The translations under genes were made by a program, and so were the position numbers. A stretch of 64,000 bases of DNA, taken from NCBI GenBank assembly GCA_016712145.1, contig JADJRO010000001.1, forward strand, positions 1,612,001 to 1,676,000, read 5' to 3'. Shown one piece after another: positions 8,945 to 18,961 of this stretch (its first letter is position 1; every line of letters begins with the position of its first letter). The notes under the pieces were generated by a model that worked only from the letters and a program-made list of their open reading frames with translations, was not told the origin of the DNA and made no database searches. Source of the stretch: Saprospiraceae bacterium. Lineage in GTDB: Bacteria; Bacteroidota; Bacteroidia; Chitinophagales; Saprospiraceae.

Positions 8945-9766
8945 TCAGAGGCTTAAAGACATTACCTCACTAAATGCTTTTGCTGGAGCTTCCTTAAAAA
9001 TTAGATGCCGATTTAAATATTGGTATTCCATTTCATCATATTGATAGATTGACCAGGTTCCATCTTTATATTCCAAGGCAGTTAAATTTTCCACCCAATC
9101 TCCGGAGTTTAAATAAGTTAATTTTCTATTCCCTAAATCAATGCTCTTCATCTTTGGAATATGAATATGACCACAGATGACTACATCTGCATTTCTTGAA
9201 CTAGCATACTGTGCTGCTGCATCCTCAAAATTTTGAATGAAATTTATAGCTTGTTTTAAACTGGATTTAATTCGATGTGCAAACGATACACGTTCTAATC
9301 CAAGTTTAAAACGGATGTTATTTAAAATTGTATTGATCCGAATCAAAGTATCATAACCAATTCCACCTATTTTAGCCAGAAATGGAGAAAATTGTACTGA
9401 AAAATCAAAAGCATCTCCATGAAAAAAGAAATGCCGTTTTCCATCCATTTCTAATAAAAGTTGGTCTCGAAAATAAATATTTCCGGAATAGAATGGTATA
9501 AATTTTCGTATAAACTCATCATGGTTACCAGATAAATAATAAACTTTAGTGCCTTGCATTGCCATTTTCATTATTTCATAAATAACCTGAATATGAATTG
9601 GTGGGAAATATTTTTTATTAAACTGCCAACCGTCAATAATATCACCATTTAAAATCAGTATTTCTGGCTTAATGGATTGCAAGTAATTTAATAATTCTCT
9701 AGCTTGACAACCAAATGTTCCCAGATGTACATCAGAAATTACCACAATACGAAGTGAACGTTCCAT
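8945..9766 (-). CDS. LpxH-like metallophosphoesterase (UDP-2,3-diacylglucosamine diphosphatase family)
   Basis: A 273-residue calcineurin-like phosphoesterase. All metal-binding blocks are visible: ISDVHLG (Asp12, His14), LNGDIIDGW (Asp42), SGNHDEF (Asn81, His82), FHGDAFD (His116) and CGHIHIPK. Proteins of this shape in Bacteroidota are commonly assigned to lipid A synthesis, hydrolysing UDP-2,3-diacylglucosamine, but the family also contains enzymes with other substrates. It is cytoplasmic or peripheral (no signal peptide). It follows the secreted phosphodiesterase gene by 19 bp on the same strand, so the two are probably cotranscribed. Confidence 0.8.
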   Translation of the reverse strand: MERSLRIVVISDVHLGTFGCQARELLNYLQSIKPEILILNGDIIDGWQFNKKYFPPIHIQVIYEIMKMAMQGTKVYYLSGNHDEFIRKFIPFYSGNIYFRDQLLLEMDGKRHFFFHGDAFDFSVQFSPFLAKIGGIGYDTLIRINTILNNIRFKLGLERVSFAHRIKSSLKQAINFIQNFEDAAAQYASSRNADVVICGHIHIPKMKSIDLGNRKLTYLNSGDWVENLTALEYKDGTWSIYQYDEMEYQYLNRHLIFKEAPAKAFSEVMSLSL

Positions 9767-9785
9767 TTATTTTACAATATTAATT

Positions 9786-10805
9786 TCATTTCCTTCCATG
9801 TAATCCAGAACCGTTCAAGGCGATGTAAGTATCGTTCGTTCTGCTGTTACTTAATCCCATTTCATTTAACCAGGACCTGCCCTCAATGTTGCAATTACTG
9901 CAACTGTATAAATCTTGATTTTCTCTGTATAATAAGTGATCCAAAGAAGTTGCTACAATATCAACTTGCACCGGGCAGCTTCTGTAATCCTTACTAGTAT
10001 ATGGATTACAAGCATCATTCATGTTTCCACAATCAACAGTTTGAACCTTCACTTTTTTAATTCGATCGCTATATGCTATCCAAACTAACTGCCTTTCGCT
10101 TACAGAAAGTCCACCATGTGAAAACAGGTAACCTCCATGATCTGTAGTCAAAAGAATTAACCAATCCTCATTTTCATAATTTGGTCTACTATTAATAGCT
10201 TCAATAAAAGATCCAACTGCCTTATCAATTCGTTCAACAGCATTTACATAAAATGGATTATTCAAACTGAATCCACTTATATGACCTATGCAATCCGCAG
10301 CACCTAAATAAATAAAACAAAAATCCAAATCCGTCTGTTTCAACCATTGCGATCCTTCTCGCTGGGTGCGTCCAGTTCTACCTAATTTGCCTTCAATTAA
10401 CTCATCCCATTGCAATTGCTTGCATTGATTTGCTAATTTATCCCATTCCATATACATTCCAAATTTCAAATTTGGATTTATCCGTTTGCCCAAGGTATTG
10501 ATCATAGGATACTTCGTATAACAAGCTCCATTAAATGAATTATCTAGAACTCCATGCTTGTCATGGTAAACACCACATAATATACTAGACCAGGATGGGC
10601 CAGAAATGGTGATATCCTGATGCCATGAATTATAGGTACCAAAACCATTGTTTGCCAAGTACTTAATATTCGGCGTATTTGCAAGAAATGCTACATCAGA
10701 ACGAAGGCCATCGATGCCAATAAGCAACACCTTTCGTTCTGCCCCGTATAAACTAAATGTAATACACGAGAATACAATTAAAATAATTAAAAATAAGTCA
10801 CGCAT
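9786..10805 (-). CDS. Secreted alkaline-phosphatase-superfamily phosphodiesterase
   Basis: A 339-residue protein with an N-terminal signal peptide (residues 1-21). It shows the type I phosphodiesterase/nucleotide pyrophosphatase layout: metal ligand Asp32 in GIDGLRSD, the nucleophile region SGPSWSSILCG around residue 70, DKHGVLDN, and the distal metal site TTDHGG. Such enzymes cleave phosphodiester or phosphate-ester bonds in the periplasm or at the surface. The C-terminal third is cysteine-rich (CSNCN among others), suggesting disulfides. The substrate cannot be told from sequence. It is the upstream gene of a two-gene unit with the LpxH-like protein. Confidence 0.8.
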   Translation of the reverse strand: MRDLFLIILIVFSCITFSLYGAERKVLLIGIDGLRSDVAFLANTPNIKYLANNGFGTYNSWHQDITISGPSWSSILCGVYHDKHGVLDNSFNGACYTKYPMINTLGKRINPNLKFGMYMEWDKLANQCKQLQWDELIEGKLGRTGRTQREGSQWLKQTDLDFCFIYLGAADCIGHISGFSLNNPFYVNAVERIDKAVGSFIEAINSRPNYENEDWLILLTTDHGGYLFSHGGLSVSERQLVWIAYSDRIKKVKVQTVDCGNMNDACNPYTSKDYRSCPVQVDIVATSLDHLLYRENQDLYSCSNCNIEGRSWLNEMGLSNSRTNDTYIALNGSGLHGRK

Positions 10806-10992
10806 CGGAATTGGATTATAAGTACAAAATTAGCGTGACTAAAAAGGATTCAGCTAATAACGAGCATTATCGAATTATTATTTATACATTAAAATAATAT
10901 TAAATATGTCATTATGTTTTTTCCTATTGTAAAACTATTATTAAATTAATATTACTAAAATGTAAACAAATAGATTCGCTTCATGCTACGCA

Positions 10993-11022
10993 ATGGATTT
11001 CAAATCAAGCTTTCTATATTTG
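10993..11022 (+). promoter_or_regulatory. Candidate promoter of the acyltransferase gene
   Basis: A perfect Bacteroidota -7 element TATATTTG lies at 11015-11022, 22 bp before the start codon. At the expected 19-bp distance upstream stands ATG (10993-10995), two of three bases of the -33 TTG. Confidence 0.5.
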
Positions 11023-11043
11023 AGTTAATATTTCTAATATAAC

Positions 11044-12615
11044 ATGTCGCAAATAAATAGCCAAAACGTTTATGTTTCGAATAAGGATTGCAAGCGACTC
11101 AAAATAAATCAAGATCAGGGTTTAATTATTTGTAACAAATCAATATCTGAAAAAAATATTAATTGGCTATTACAGACAATTAAAAGTCAGAACCCTGATC
11201 ATGATATAAAATTATTTAAAACAACGAATGGTGAACCTGCCGTCGATTCAATTCCTGTTGATTCACTTTCCTCAAAGCCCATATCCCCAAATCCAACGAT
11301 TACTGTTCTGCTGCTTGGTACCAATACCAAGGAACAAATCCTTGACTGGCTTAGTATTGTGAATATTGTAAAATCTGAAAATAACAAATTACAACAACTA
11401 CTAGAATCTAAACCATCCATCGTTGTTTGCAATTTGATCACAGAAAACTCAAAAGTATTTAAACAATTGTTAAAGACTGTGTTTAAATCTAATGAATTTT
11501 CAAATCCAAAAGAAACGGATTTTATAAAATATATATTAAGAGTCAGCCATTCAATTCAACATTCCGAACTTAAATCTTTTGTTGGTATTTCTCAACTTAA
11601 AAGGTATTTAATAAGTAGACTTAAAATCTTGGAAACCGGGTCGAAAGAAAACAAACTGATCCAACTAAATAAATGGATTACAGGGAACACCATTCCACAA
11701 GAAATAATTAGCCCAATACCAACAAACGCATTATCTGATGAAATTAAATCTTTAAAAGTCGAACATTGTATTGCAAAATGGAATGAATTTGAACTTTACA
11801 TTATAGATTTCAATAAGGCTCCCAATTGTATGTTAGAAATTGGTAGACTTCGCGAATTGACATTCAGAAATGCCAAAGAAGGCACTGGATTTGTTGTAGA
11901 CCTGGATTCATATGATCCAATCTATAAACACTTGTTTGTATGGGATTCGACTAAATTGAAAATTGTCGGAGGATATCGCTTTGCTGAAGGCCACCAAATT
12001 ATCCCAAATTTTGGTAAAAAGGGATTCTATATTTCAAGTCTGTTTAAAATTAAAACCGAATTCACTGAAACCCTTTTGCAAACTGTAGAACTTGGAAGAT
12101 CTTTTATCATCCCTGAATATCAAAAGTCCAATTTCCTGTTGTTGCTAATGTGGAAAGCACTTTATCAATACATTTTCAAAAACCCTAAAAATCGCTATAT
12201 TATTGGACCAGTAAGCATAAGTCAGGAATATTCAAAAATTAGCCGACTTCTGATCATTGATTATTTAAGCAAATATTATAAACACACAGAATTCAGCTTG
12301 TTCTTTAAACCCCGTAAACCTTTTAAATTTGTAAATATTCGAGGAACTGAGAATATAATTATTCGGAATTTTGAACAAGATATTCAAAAATTCGACCAAC
12401 TTATTTCAGAAATACAAGCAGACGCCATTAAACTTCCCGTCTTGCTGAGGCAGTACCTTAAACAAAATGCAAAAGTTCTTGCTTTTAACAAAGATCCTAA
12501 GTTTCAAAATGTTTTAGATGCGCTTTTGATATTAGATTATCAGGAGATCAATACTGAATTCAAACATATACTAGACAATACACTACAAACTGAAAACACA
12601 AAAAACATTACTTAA
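11044..12615 (+). CDS. OlsB-like GNAT acyltransferase with degenerate N-terminal acyltransferase-like domain
   Basis: Residues about 240-515 match the hemolysin-like/OlsB N-acyltransferase fold: EIGRLRELTFR, LDSYDPIYKHLFVWD, GKKGFYISSLF, VELGRSFI, RYIIGPVSIS and PVLLRQYLKQNAKVLAF. Enzymes of this type acylate an amino acid (ornithine, or glycine/serine in Bacteroidota) for aminolipid synthesis. In relatives the N-terminal half is a PlsC-type O-acyltransferase with NHx4D. Here residues 1-230 have the right length but no histidine-aspartate motif and little conservation, so the second acyltransferase activity is probably lost. No membrane helix is evident. A promoter precedes and a strong terminator follows, so it is a single-gene unit. 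Confidence 0.78.
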   Translation: MSQINSQNVYVSNKDCKRLKINQDQGLIICNKSISEKNINWLLQTIKSQNPDHDIKLFKTTNGEPAVDSIPVDSLSSKPISPNPTITVLLLGTNTKEQILDWLSIVNIVKSENNKLQQLLESKPSIVVCNLITENSKVFKQLLKTVFKSNEFSNPKETDFIKYILRVSHSIQHSELKSFVGISQLKRYLISRLKILETGSKENKLIQLNKWITGNTIPQEIISPIPTNALSDEIKSLKVEHCIAKWNEFELYIIDFNKAPNCMLEIGRLRELTFRNAKEGTGFVVDLDSYDPIYKHLFVWDSTKLKIVGGYRFAEGHQIIPNFGKKGFYISSLFKIKTEFTETLLQTVELGRSFIIPEYQKSNFLLLLMWKALYQYIFKNPKNRYIIGPVSISQEYSKISRLLIIDYLSKYYKHTEFSLFFKPRKPFKFVNIRGTENIIIRNFEQDIQKFDQLISEIQADAIKLPVLLRQYLKQNAKVLAFNKDPKFQNVLDALLILDYQEINTEFKHILDNTLQTENTKNIT

Positions 12616-12823
12616 AATAACAAACTTCCATCCTAGCTGACAATTTTTTTACAATTTAAACTTGTAGTGAACGTCAAAAGATAAATTAAGACTTGATTCC
12701 ACACAAAAAAATCAGGTAGAATCAACGCACTAATTTCGATAGGTACGAAATTCAAAAAGTGTTCAGTATTTTAAGTTATTTTGGTTCGCAATAGAATTCC
12801 TATGACAATTTCTGATTAAATAG

Positions 12824-12857
12824 AAAAAAGAGGACCTAGCTATCTAGATCCTCTTTT
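12824..12857 (+). terminator. Terminator after the acyltransferase gene
   Basis: AAAAAGAGGA pairs with TCCTCTTTTT, continued after one mismatch by CTAG with CTAG. The stem ends in a T5 run on the plus strand and an A5 run on the other side, so it can work in both directions. Confidence 0.75.
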
Positions 12858-13107
12858 TATAAAGACTTGGAAGCTCTTAATCAACAAGAACCATTATATT
12901 AAACAACTTCCAATAGTATCACACACAATTATCAGCAAATAAACAGCATTCAGCTTTCCTGAAATTTAAATTATTAAATGCTAATAATTTAAAATTCAAT
13001 CACTCAAAGATATTTAAGCCGCTAACTACTTGCACAATTAAAATATTAAGAAATTAATAACGATTTGTTATTACTATTTTAAATTCATGCTAAAATGAAA
13101 AATCAAT

Positions 13108-13148
13108 AAAAAAAAAAAAAAAAAAAGCCATTTCCGCAACGAAATGGC
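13108..13148 (-). terminator. Terminator of the 13.2-15.1 kb T9SS cargo gene
   Basis: On the minus strand an 8-bp stem (GCCATTTC with GAAATGGC, 6-base loop) is followed by 19 T residues. It lies 78 bp after the cargo gene's stop codon. The length of the homopolymer is likely to be uncertain in the assembly. Confidence 0.85.
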
Positions 13149-13225
13149 CTTGTGTAAATATAAACAATGTGTTTACAAAATATTACTTGCTATGAAACCA
13201 ATAGTTCTTATCTGCACTAATTAGA

Positions 13226-15052
13226 TTATTGTACAATAAATTTTTGAATTCTGCCTTCCAATTTGATTAAGTAAATTCCTTGTGGCAATCCATTCACCTT
13301 TGCATGGTCTGAATCAAATCCATGAAGTATTAATTTTCCTGAAAGATCAAATATACCAAAGGAAAGTACTTCATGTCCAAAATTTAAAATGCCATTTTCT
13401 ACAGGGTTTGGATATACAGCCTGATATTTAGCATTTTCAATTTCTTCATGCGTACTAACAAGATTATTTAATACCGGATTGTTATTAAAATTAGCGCCTT
13501 CACATGCTGGCGAAATAATGGACACCGGACGAAAATCTGGAGTTGTTGAAGCAGCCAATGGATTTATCAATACGGTACCCATTGTAAATGGCACCGGATC
13601 AATATTATTTGCTAAATCTCCTCCACTTCTTAACCAATTTGTCAGTGCATTCAATTTGGGTCCACAACCTGCTCCACGTGATACTTCTACCAATCCATTT
13701 GCTGTGGTATCACCTGCTGTTGTATATGCAGATCCTGTATTGACTATTAAATTATTTGCAAATGAAATTTGTTTGCTTTTTACATCTACTGGTGTATTTG
13801 GATTTACCAATGACAATGCTCCAGGATAATTTGTATTTCGTACACAACTATCTCCATCTATCATTAAAAAATTTCTATAGCCCATGAAGATGCTATTGAC
13901 GATTCTTAAACTGGAATTCCTTCTGATTCGTGCTCCTCGACGGAATGCTGATCTTGCTACTGAATTTAAGTCAGTATATTTTGTACCTACCGGAACGGGA
14001 CCTACCATCGTATAATTTGAAAATACACCACTTGTATAGGGTCCAGTTAAATTTGCAGTTCCTGTTGCTTCATTATCGCTTTCAAATCCTTCTGATGTTG
14101 ATGATCCAGATGGCAATGCGTACGTCAAATCATAATATGATGAATCGCGTACTCCTATTCCAAATTGGCTAATTCCATTGTATCCGTTGTCTGTATCAAA
14201 ATCATCATCTGTTCCTTTCCATGCAATCAAATGGCTCGAATTTACTGAACCTCCAAACCATTCAAATGAATCATCATTTGAATAAGATGCCTGAACATGA
14301 TTGATTACGGTACCAGATCCTACTGAACCCAATGTCAATGCATTGATCTCTTTATTATTTTCAAATGCCAAACCTCCAAATTCCAATCTCAGATAACTTA
14401 TGATCCCTGAATTGTCAAGTGGATCTGTTCCTCCAAATCGAGCCAAATTTGCATCAAATGTTACATTGTTAAATCCTTCCATTTGAACGGCATCTGTGCC
14501 TGCATTCCATAAATTATGTATGGATCTTCCTGCGATCAATAGGCCTCCCCAGTCTCCTCGTTCACGACTGCCTGCTGCTTTTGCCGAACTGATTACAACG
14601 GGATTATTTCTATCACCCGTTATTTCTATTTTTCCTCCCCGCTCTACAATTATGGATGCATAATTCTTAGGGGATGCATTTAAATCTGCTATTGCACGGA
14701 TAATGGTACCCGCTGGTATTACCAATTTACCGCCGTTTCTTACGACTACAAATCCTTTAAGCAAATACACTTTTGATGCATCCAAGGTAAGTGTTGTCCC
14801 TCCGTCAATATTTTTTTCTCCAGGTATTGCCAAACTTGACAACATCCCATTCAATGTGGTTGTGTCTGTTGGATCTGGATAATTCGTGTTTTTTGGATCA
14901 AAATTGGTCCAGCCTGTTGTCCAATCATTCGTTAGGTCCTTAGAGAACGCACCCACATAATCTGTGGATGTAAGTTTAAAATTACTTTGTGCATTATTGC
15001 TATTTGCAATAAAAATCGACAATGTAATAAGTACAAGTAAATTCAATTTCAT
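13226..15052 (-). CDS. T9SS type A cargo protein, beta-helix-like repeat region
   Basis: A 608-residue secreted protein: signal peptide (residues 1-21, ending in NNAQ), a long middle part with GGKLVIPAGTIIRA, IIVERGGKIEITG and similar segments typical of the surface proteins found beside TonB receptors in Bacteroidota, and a complete T9SS type A sorting domain (YPNPVENGILNF ... GIYLIKLEGRIQKFIVQ). It is exported across the outer membrane by T9SS and probably stays on the surface. It follows a TonB-dependent receptor gene by 103 bp on the same strand, so the two are likely cotranscribed and may act on the same unknown ligand. It has its own strong terminator. Confidence 0.85.
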   Translation of the reverse strand: MKLNLLVLITLSIFIANSNNAQSNFKLTSTDYVGAFSKDLTNDWTTGWTNFDPKNTNYPDPTDTTTLNGMLSSLAIPGEKNIDGGTTLTLDASKVYLLKGFVVVRNGGKLVIPAGTIIRAIADLNASPKNYASIIVERGGKIEITGDRNNPVVISSAKAAGSRERGDWGGLLIAGRSIHNLWNAGTDAVQMEGFNNVTFDANLARFGGTDPLDNSGIISYLRLEFGGLAFENNKEINALTLGSVGSGTVINHVQASYSNDDSFEWFGGSVNSSHLIAWKGTDDDFDTDNGYNGISQFGIGVRDSSYYDLTYALPSGSSTSEGFESDNEATGTANLTGPYTSGVFSNYTMVGPVPVGTKYTDLNSVARSAFRRGARIRRNSSLRIVNSIFMGYRNFLMIDGDSCVRNTNYPGALSLVNPNTPVDVKSKQISFANNLIVNTGSAYTTAGDTTANGLVEVSRGAGCGPKLNALTNWLRSGGDLANNIDPVPFTMGTVLINPLAASTTPDFRPVSIISPACEGANFNNNPVLNNLVSTHEEIENAKYQAVYPNPVENGILNFGHEVLSFGIFDLSGKLILHGFDSDHAKVNGLPQGIYLIKLEGRIQKFIVQ

Positions 15053-15155
15053 GGTGAATAATTTATTTTAGATTACAATTAGTATTATTATTAATATACT
15101 TTTGTCAAAAATGACGGAACCACTATTTGAATTCATTTGTATCAAGTCTATTAAA

Positions 15156-17972
15156 TTAAAATGAATAGCTAAGATTTAATGTCGAGGTAAATCCATTGCT
15201 AAAAATGAACATCAACCTATCAGAATTTTGCAAATTTGAAGAAGTGTATTTACCATCATTATTTACATCCTGATAATAAATTAAATCTTTATGCAATAAA
15301 TCCCCTAAAGTCAACTTGATGTTGATATTATTAAATGTTTTACCCACTTGTAAATCCACTACGGTGCGGGGTTCTTCATAAATATCTTGTCGTGTATTAC
15401 CATATTTTGGATCAACACCCACATAAGCAATCCTACGTCCTACTCTATTAAGACCGATATTACAAGACCATCCATTGTTTGGATTTTCATACTGGAGTCT
15501 CGCATTAATAATATAGGGTGATTGTCCTTGCAATGGCCTGTTAGACTTAGCTTGTGAGCCCTCTTTAAAACTCAGTTCAGAATGTATTATTGAAAAATTG
15601 GAATAAACCGCAAAGTCTCTGAATAAATCAGATCTTCCAATAAAGTCCAATTTCTTTTTCAATTCAAGCTCAATACCGTAAATTCTTGATTCTTTTTCAT
15701 TGTGAAAAGTAAATGTTGTTTGAGCTTGAGTAATATCCAAGCTCAGTTCAATAGGATTTTCAATTGATTTATAAAAACCACCAATTGAAATCAACTGTCC
15801 GCCTTGAGGATAAAATTCATAACGAATATCAAAATTCCTAAGATTTGCAATCTTCAAATCATTATTCCCCCTGATCTCGGCATTTTTATCAAATACGTAA
15901 AAGGCAAAAGGTGCAAGTTCACGAAACTCAGGTCTGTTTACTGAAGAGAAATAACTTGCTCTTATATTCGTTTTTTCATTCAATGAATAGGTGAGGTTTA
16001 CAGAAGGTAAAATAGACATTTTCTTAATGTCTGCTATTGGCGCATTCACTTTTTGATTGTCTACATTCAAATCAATATCTTCAAAACGCAATCCATAAAT
16101 TGCTCTGAATCTATTGAAATAATTCTGATCAACCGAACCATAAAATGCACTTACAAAAGATTTACCTCTATAATACGCAAGGTCGTTTGATGTTTTTTCT
16201 ATAAGGAATAATTTTGTTGCATCAATATTCTTTGAACCCAAATCAATTTCAGGGTTTAAAGTAGTCTCATTGGGTGTACCCCCATATACAAAACTTCTTC
16301 CTTCAAATGTTCTGTTCCTGGTTTGAAAATAATAACCTGTTTTAAATTCAGTTTTAATATTAGAAGTTCTGATTTTCTTAGTGAGTTCAATTGTTCCACT
16401 GTATAAATTTTCATCCAGGTTGGATGCAAATCGTCCGGTACTAGAATTAAAGAAATCACCTAATGTTAATTGGTAAGATGGAAAATCAGGCAATTTGAAA
16501 TAACTTGCAATTCGGTAATCCGGTATTTCACGATGTACGTTTGAATAGCTCAAAGAAGCATTTACACATAATATACTATCTCCAATAAGTTGTTTCAAAG
16601 AAGCTATGCCATTGTATAGTCGATTATAATTTATTACGTTAGCTGTATTTTGAACCGTTAGAACATCTGTAAAATTTGCAGTACCCGTTCTGTAAATTGA
16701 ATTATTGTCTGTATTAATGTTCAATAAATTATGAAAATTAATTTGCGTATTCGCACCTATATAATTCAAATTGAAAATTCCACCCGTGGTGATATTCCTA
16801 AGATAGGATTTATCAGTAAATCCCGATACCTGTCCAGCACCATCATACGAATTGATCTCGTTTCCAGATATTCTACGTGTATTGGAATAATTTAAAGCAA
16901 ATATCACACCTAATTTTCTATAATCATTCAATTGAATTGGAAATCCAATTGAATATGCTAATCGGGCATTGGGAGTTACATTAATTGAACTACTTGACCA
17001 ATCATTATTAAATGTTTTAGATATAGCACCCAACCTGATTTTATCTGCACTGCTTGGAAAAGTAGAAGATAATATTAAAGCACCCTCTTCAAAACTTGGA
17101 ATATTTCGCTCTTCGCTCAAAAAGTTCAACTTTTCAGATGCATAGGTTTTAAATTGTTTAAAGTCATTAAATGTTGTAAGCGAATGGTATTGAGCGCCTA
17201 CAGATATATTTTGGACCAATTTATCAGGAACAGATTTGGTATTAATCTTAATTACACCCCCACCAAAATCGCCTATTAATTCTGCAGAACCTGCTTTGAC
17301 GATCATTAAATTATCAATTAAATTTGCAGGAACCACGTCAAAAGCAAATGCCTTACGATCCGATTCCGTAGAAGATAACAAAGCGCCATCCAAATAACCG
17401 GCATTATACCGATCGTTCATGCCGCGAATAATTGCAAAACGTCCTTCCTGAATGGAAGCACCTGTAACTCGTTTAAGTATATCCCCTACGGTGCGGTCTG
17501 GGGTTTTTCGAATTTCGGAAGCTGTTATTCCACTAGCGATTAGAGCTGCTTTTCGTAATTCGATGTTCATGGCTACATCACTTGATTTTTCAAGTGTAGC
17601 CGATACAACGACTTCATTCAATGAAAGAGCTCTTGCCTCTTCCATTGCAAAATCAAGATGAATTACTTCATCTGATTTTGTTTCAATTTTGATGATTCCT
17701 GGTTCATAACCAATATATCGGATATTAACCGTATAGGTGCCAGGTTCAACTGTTAGTTTAAAATTTCCTTCGATATCGGTAACAGCTCCTTTTGTAGTTC
17801 CTTCTAAAATTATTGTTGCTCCAATCAATGCTTCTCCATTGGTTTTATCAATTATTTTTCCAGAAATAATACTGAGGTTCTGCGATATTGAAAAAGAACT
17901 CAATATTGGGAATAAAAAAACCAAAAGAAAATTGCTTTTCTTGTAGTTTAGGTTCATTTGCGTTAATTTCAT
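15156..17972 (-). CDS. TonB-dependent outer-membrane receptor
   Basis: A 938-residue receptor. After the signal peptide comes a CarboxypepD_reg-like domain (about residues 30-120: GEALIGATIILEGTTKGAVT and GNFKLTVEPGTYTVNI), then the plug domain (EIRKTPDRTVGDILKRVTG, YLDGALLSS, GDFGGGVIKINTK) and a long beta-barrel that ends in LSYSF with the C-terminal aromatic residue needed for outer-membrane insertion. It takes up an unknown ligand with energy from TonB-ExbBD, a set of which is encoded at 41-44 kb. Translation may start at the first ATG or at MNLNYKK six codons later. The downstream T9SS cargo gene is a probable partner. Confidence 0.9.
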   Translation of the reverse strand: MKLTQMNLNYKKSNFLLVFLFPILSSFSISQNLSIISGKIIDKTNGEALIGATIILEGTTKGAVTDIEGNFKLTVEPGTYTVNIRYIGYEPGIIKIETKSDEVIHLDFAMEEARALSLNEVVVSATLEKSSDVAMNIELRKAALIASGITASEIRKTPDRTVGDILKRVTGASIQEGRFAIIRGMNDRYNAGYLDGALLSSTESDRKAFAFDVVPANLIDNLMIVKAGSAELIGDFGGGVIKINTKSVPDKLVQNISVGAQYHSLTTFNDFKQFKTYASEKLNFLSEERNIPSFEEGALILSSTFPSSADKIRLGAISKTFNNDWSSSSINVTPNARLAYSIGFPIQLNDYRKLGVIFALNYSNTRRISGNEINSYDGAGQVSGFTDKSYLRNITTGGIFNLNYIGANTQINFHNLLNINTDNNSIYRTGTANFTDVLTVQNTANVINYNRLYNGIASLKQLIGDSILCVNASLSYSNVHREIPDYRIASYFKLPDFPSYQLTLGDFFNSSTGRFASNLDENLYSGTIELTKKIRTSNIKTEFKTGYYFQTRNRTFEGRSFVYGGTPNETTLNPEIDLGSKNIDATKLFLIEKTSNDLAYYRGKSFVSAFYGSVDQNYFNRFRAIYGLRFEDIDLNVDNQKVNAPIADIKKMSILPSVNLTYSLNEKTNIRASYFSSVNRPEFRELAPFAFYVFDKNAEIRGNNDLKIANLRNFDIRYEFYPQGGQLISIGGFYKSIENPIELSLDITQAQTTFTFHNEKESRIYGIELELKKKLDFIGRSDLFRDFAVYSNFSIIHSELSFKEGSQAKSNRPLQGQSPYIINARLQYENPNNGWSCNIGLNRVGRRIAYVGVDPKYGNTRQDIYEEPRTVVDLQVGKTFNNINIKLTLGDLLHKDLIYYQDVNNDGKYTSSNLQNSDRLMFIFSNGFTSTLNLSYSF

Positions 17973-17991
17973 TGCGTTTATATTTACGTTG

Positions 17992-17999
17992 CAAAGTTA
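17992..17999 (-). promoter_or_regulatory. Candidate -7 element of the TonB-receptor operon
   Basis: On the minus strand TAACTTTG (consensus TAnnTTTG) lies 19 bp upstream of the receptor start codon. No TTG stands at the ideal -33 distance, so this is a partial match. Confidence 0.35.
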
Positions 18000-18329
18000 C
18001 CGCTGCCAATCCCAATTGAATTCGACGCAATATTAAGTTAATATTAAATATAGATTTTTTGTTAAGGCAAATTAAAGTTATTAGAGAATTTAACACAGAA
18101 GTTGCAAAACCAAAATAGGAAACCATTCTAACGGAACTGGTAAACAGAAAATAATTAAATACAAAATATTAAATTAAGACTTTAACTTAATTTCAGGATG
18201 ATATTAAGTTTATATTTATACAGTTGAAATACACCTGAAAGCTCCATATTTCAGGCCATTTGGGACAGATAATTTTATACACAGAAAATTATTAGTCAAT
18301 AAAAAACAATGTATATACCATAGAAATTC

Positions 18330-18361
18330 AAAAAACAGCCACCTGAACAAACAGGTAGCTG
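18330..18361 (-). terminator. Orphan minus-strand terminator
   Basis: CAGCCACCTG pairs with CAGGTAGCTG (one mismatch, 6-base loop) and is followed on the minus strand by T6. No minus-strand gene ends here, so it may close a small RNA or be a remnant. A -7-like TAACTTTG lies on the same strand at 18700-18707. Confidence 0.6.
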
Positions 18362-18907
18362 CTGTAAAAAAGTGTTGAAATGATTCTTTATAGACTATTA
18401 AATTTTCTAAATTAACATGTAGAAAAAATAATAATACGATCCATTATTTAAAATCTAATTGAAATACTTTTAAATTAATATTGAAACATGCAATTTTCTA
18501 TGTTAAATAAAAATAGTTCGTTGCTTACTTACTTTGCTGATAGTTCGATTCATTCAATTTGTTGAATTACAAATTTCTTAATCTTTACTAATCCGCCTGT
18601 TTAAGTAATATTGCTTGTTATTGTAAATTTTAGGGTTTTAAAAATAACAATAAAACAGCAATACAATTTTTCAACATTTTCTTTAAAAAGTATACAATAC
18701 AAAGTTACAACAAGTGTGATTCCAGATCCATTATGCCAGTATTATCCTTATTTGATCTTTATGTTAAGTAATTGTGTGCTAATTGTATTTTTAAAATAAA
18801 GGAAAACACAAATCATGGAATTCAAATCCCCAAACAAAATCCTGATTTAAACTGGCTGTTTCAGGGTTAAAATTTGAACTAAAAAGAGTTAAAACCCTCT
18901 GGTTCAG

Positions 18908-18938
18908 TTGGATGATTATCGTTAATTTTTTATATTTG
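18908..18938 (+). promoter_or_regulatory. Promoter of the T9SS type B adhesin-like gene
   Basis: TTG at 18908-18910, a 20-bp spacer and a perfect TATATTTG at 18931-18938 match the Bacteroidota housekeeping promoter. The start codon follows 23 bp later. This is the best full promoter match in the window. Confidence 0.7.
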
Positions 18939-18961
18939 CTTGGCCGACCCTGATAATTCCC

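Larger units (their letters stand above)
12616..13225. other. Intergenic region between convergent genes
   Basis: About 610 bases without a convincing gene. It holds two terminators facing each other (listed separately), a 19-base A tract at 13108-13126, and AT-rich sequence between them in which I see no further structure. Confidence 0.5.
17973..18961. other. Long intergenic region between divergent genes
   Basis: Nearly 1 kb without a credible coding region; the short reading frames present have no family features and AT-biased composition. It holds the receptor's promoter at the left, a promoter for the adhesin-like gene at the right, and an unexplained minus-strand terminator at 18330-18361. 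Confidence 0.5.
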
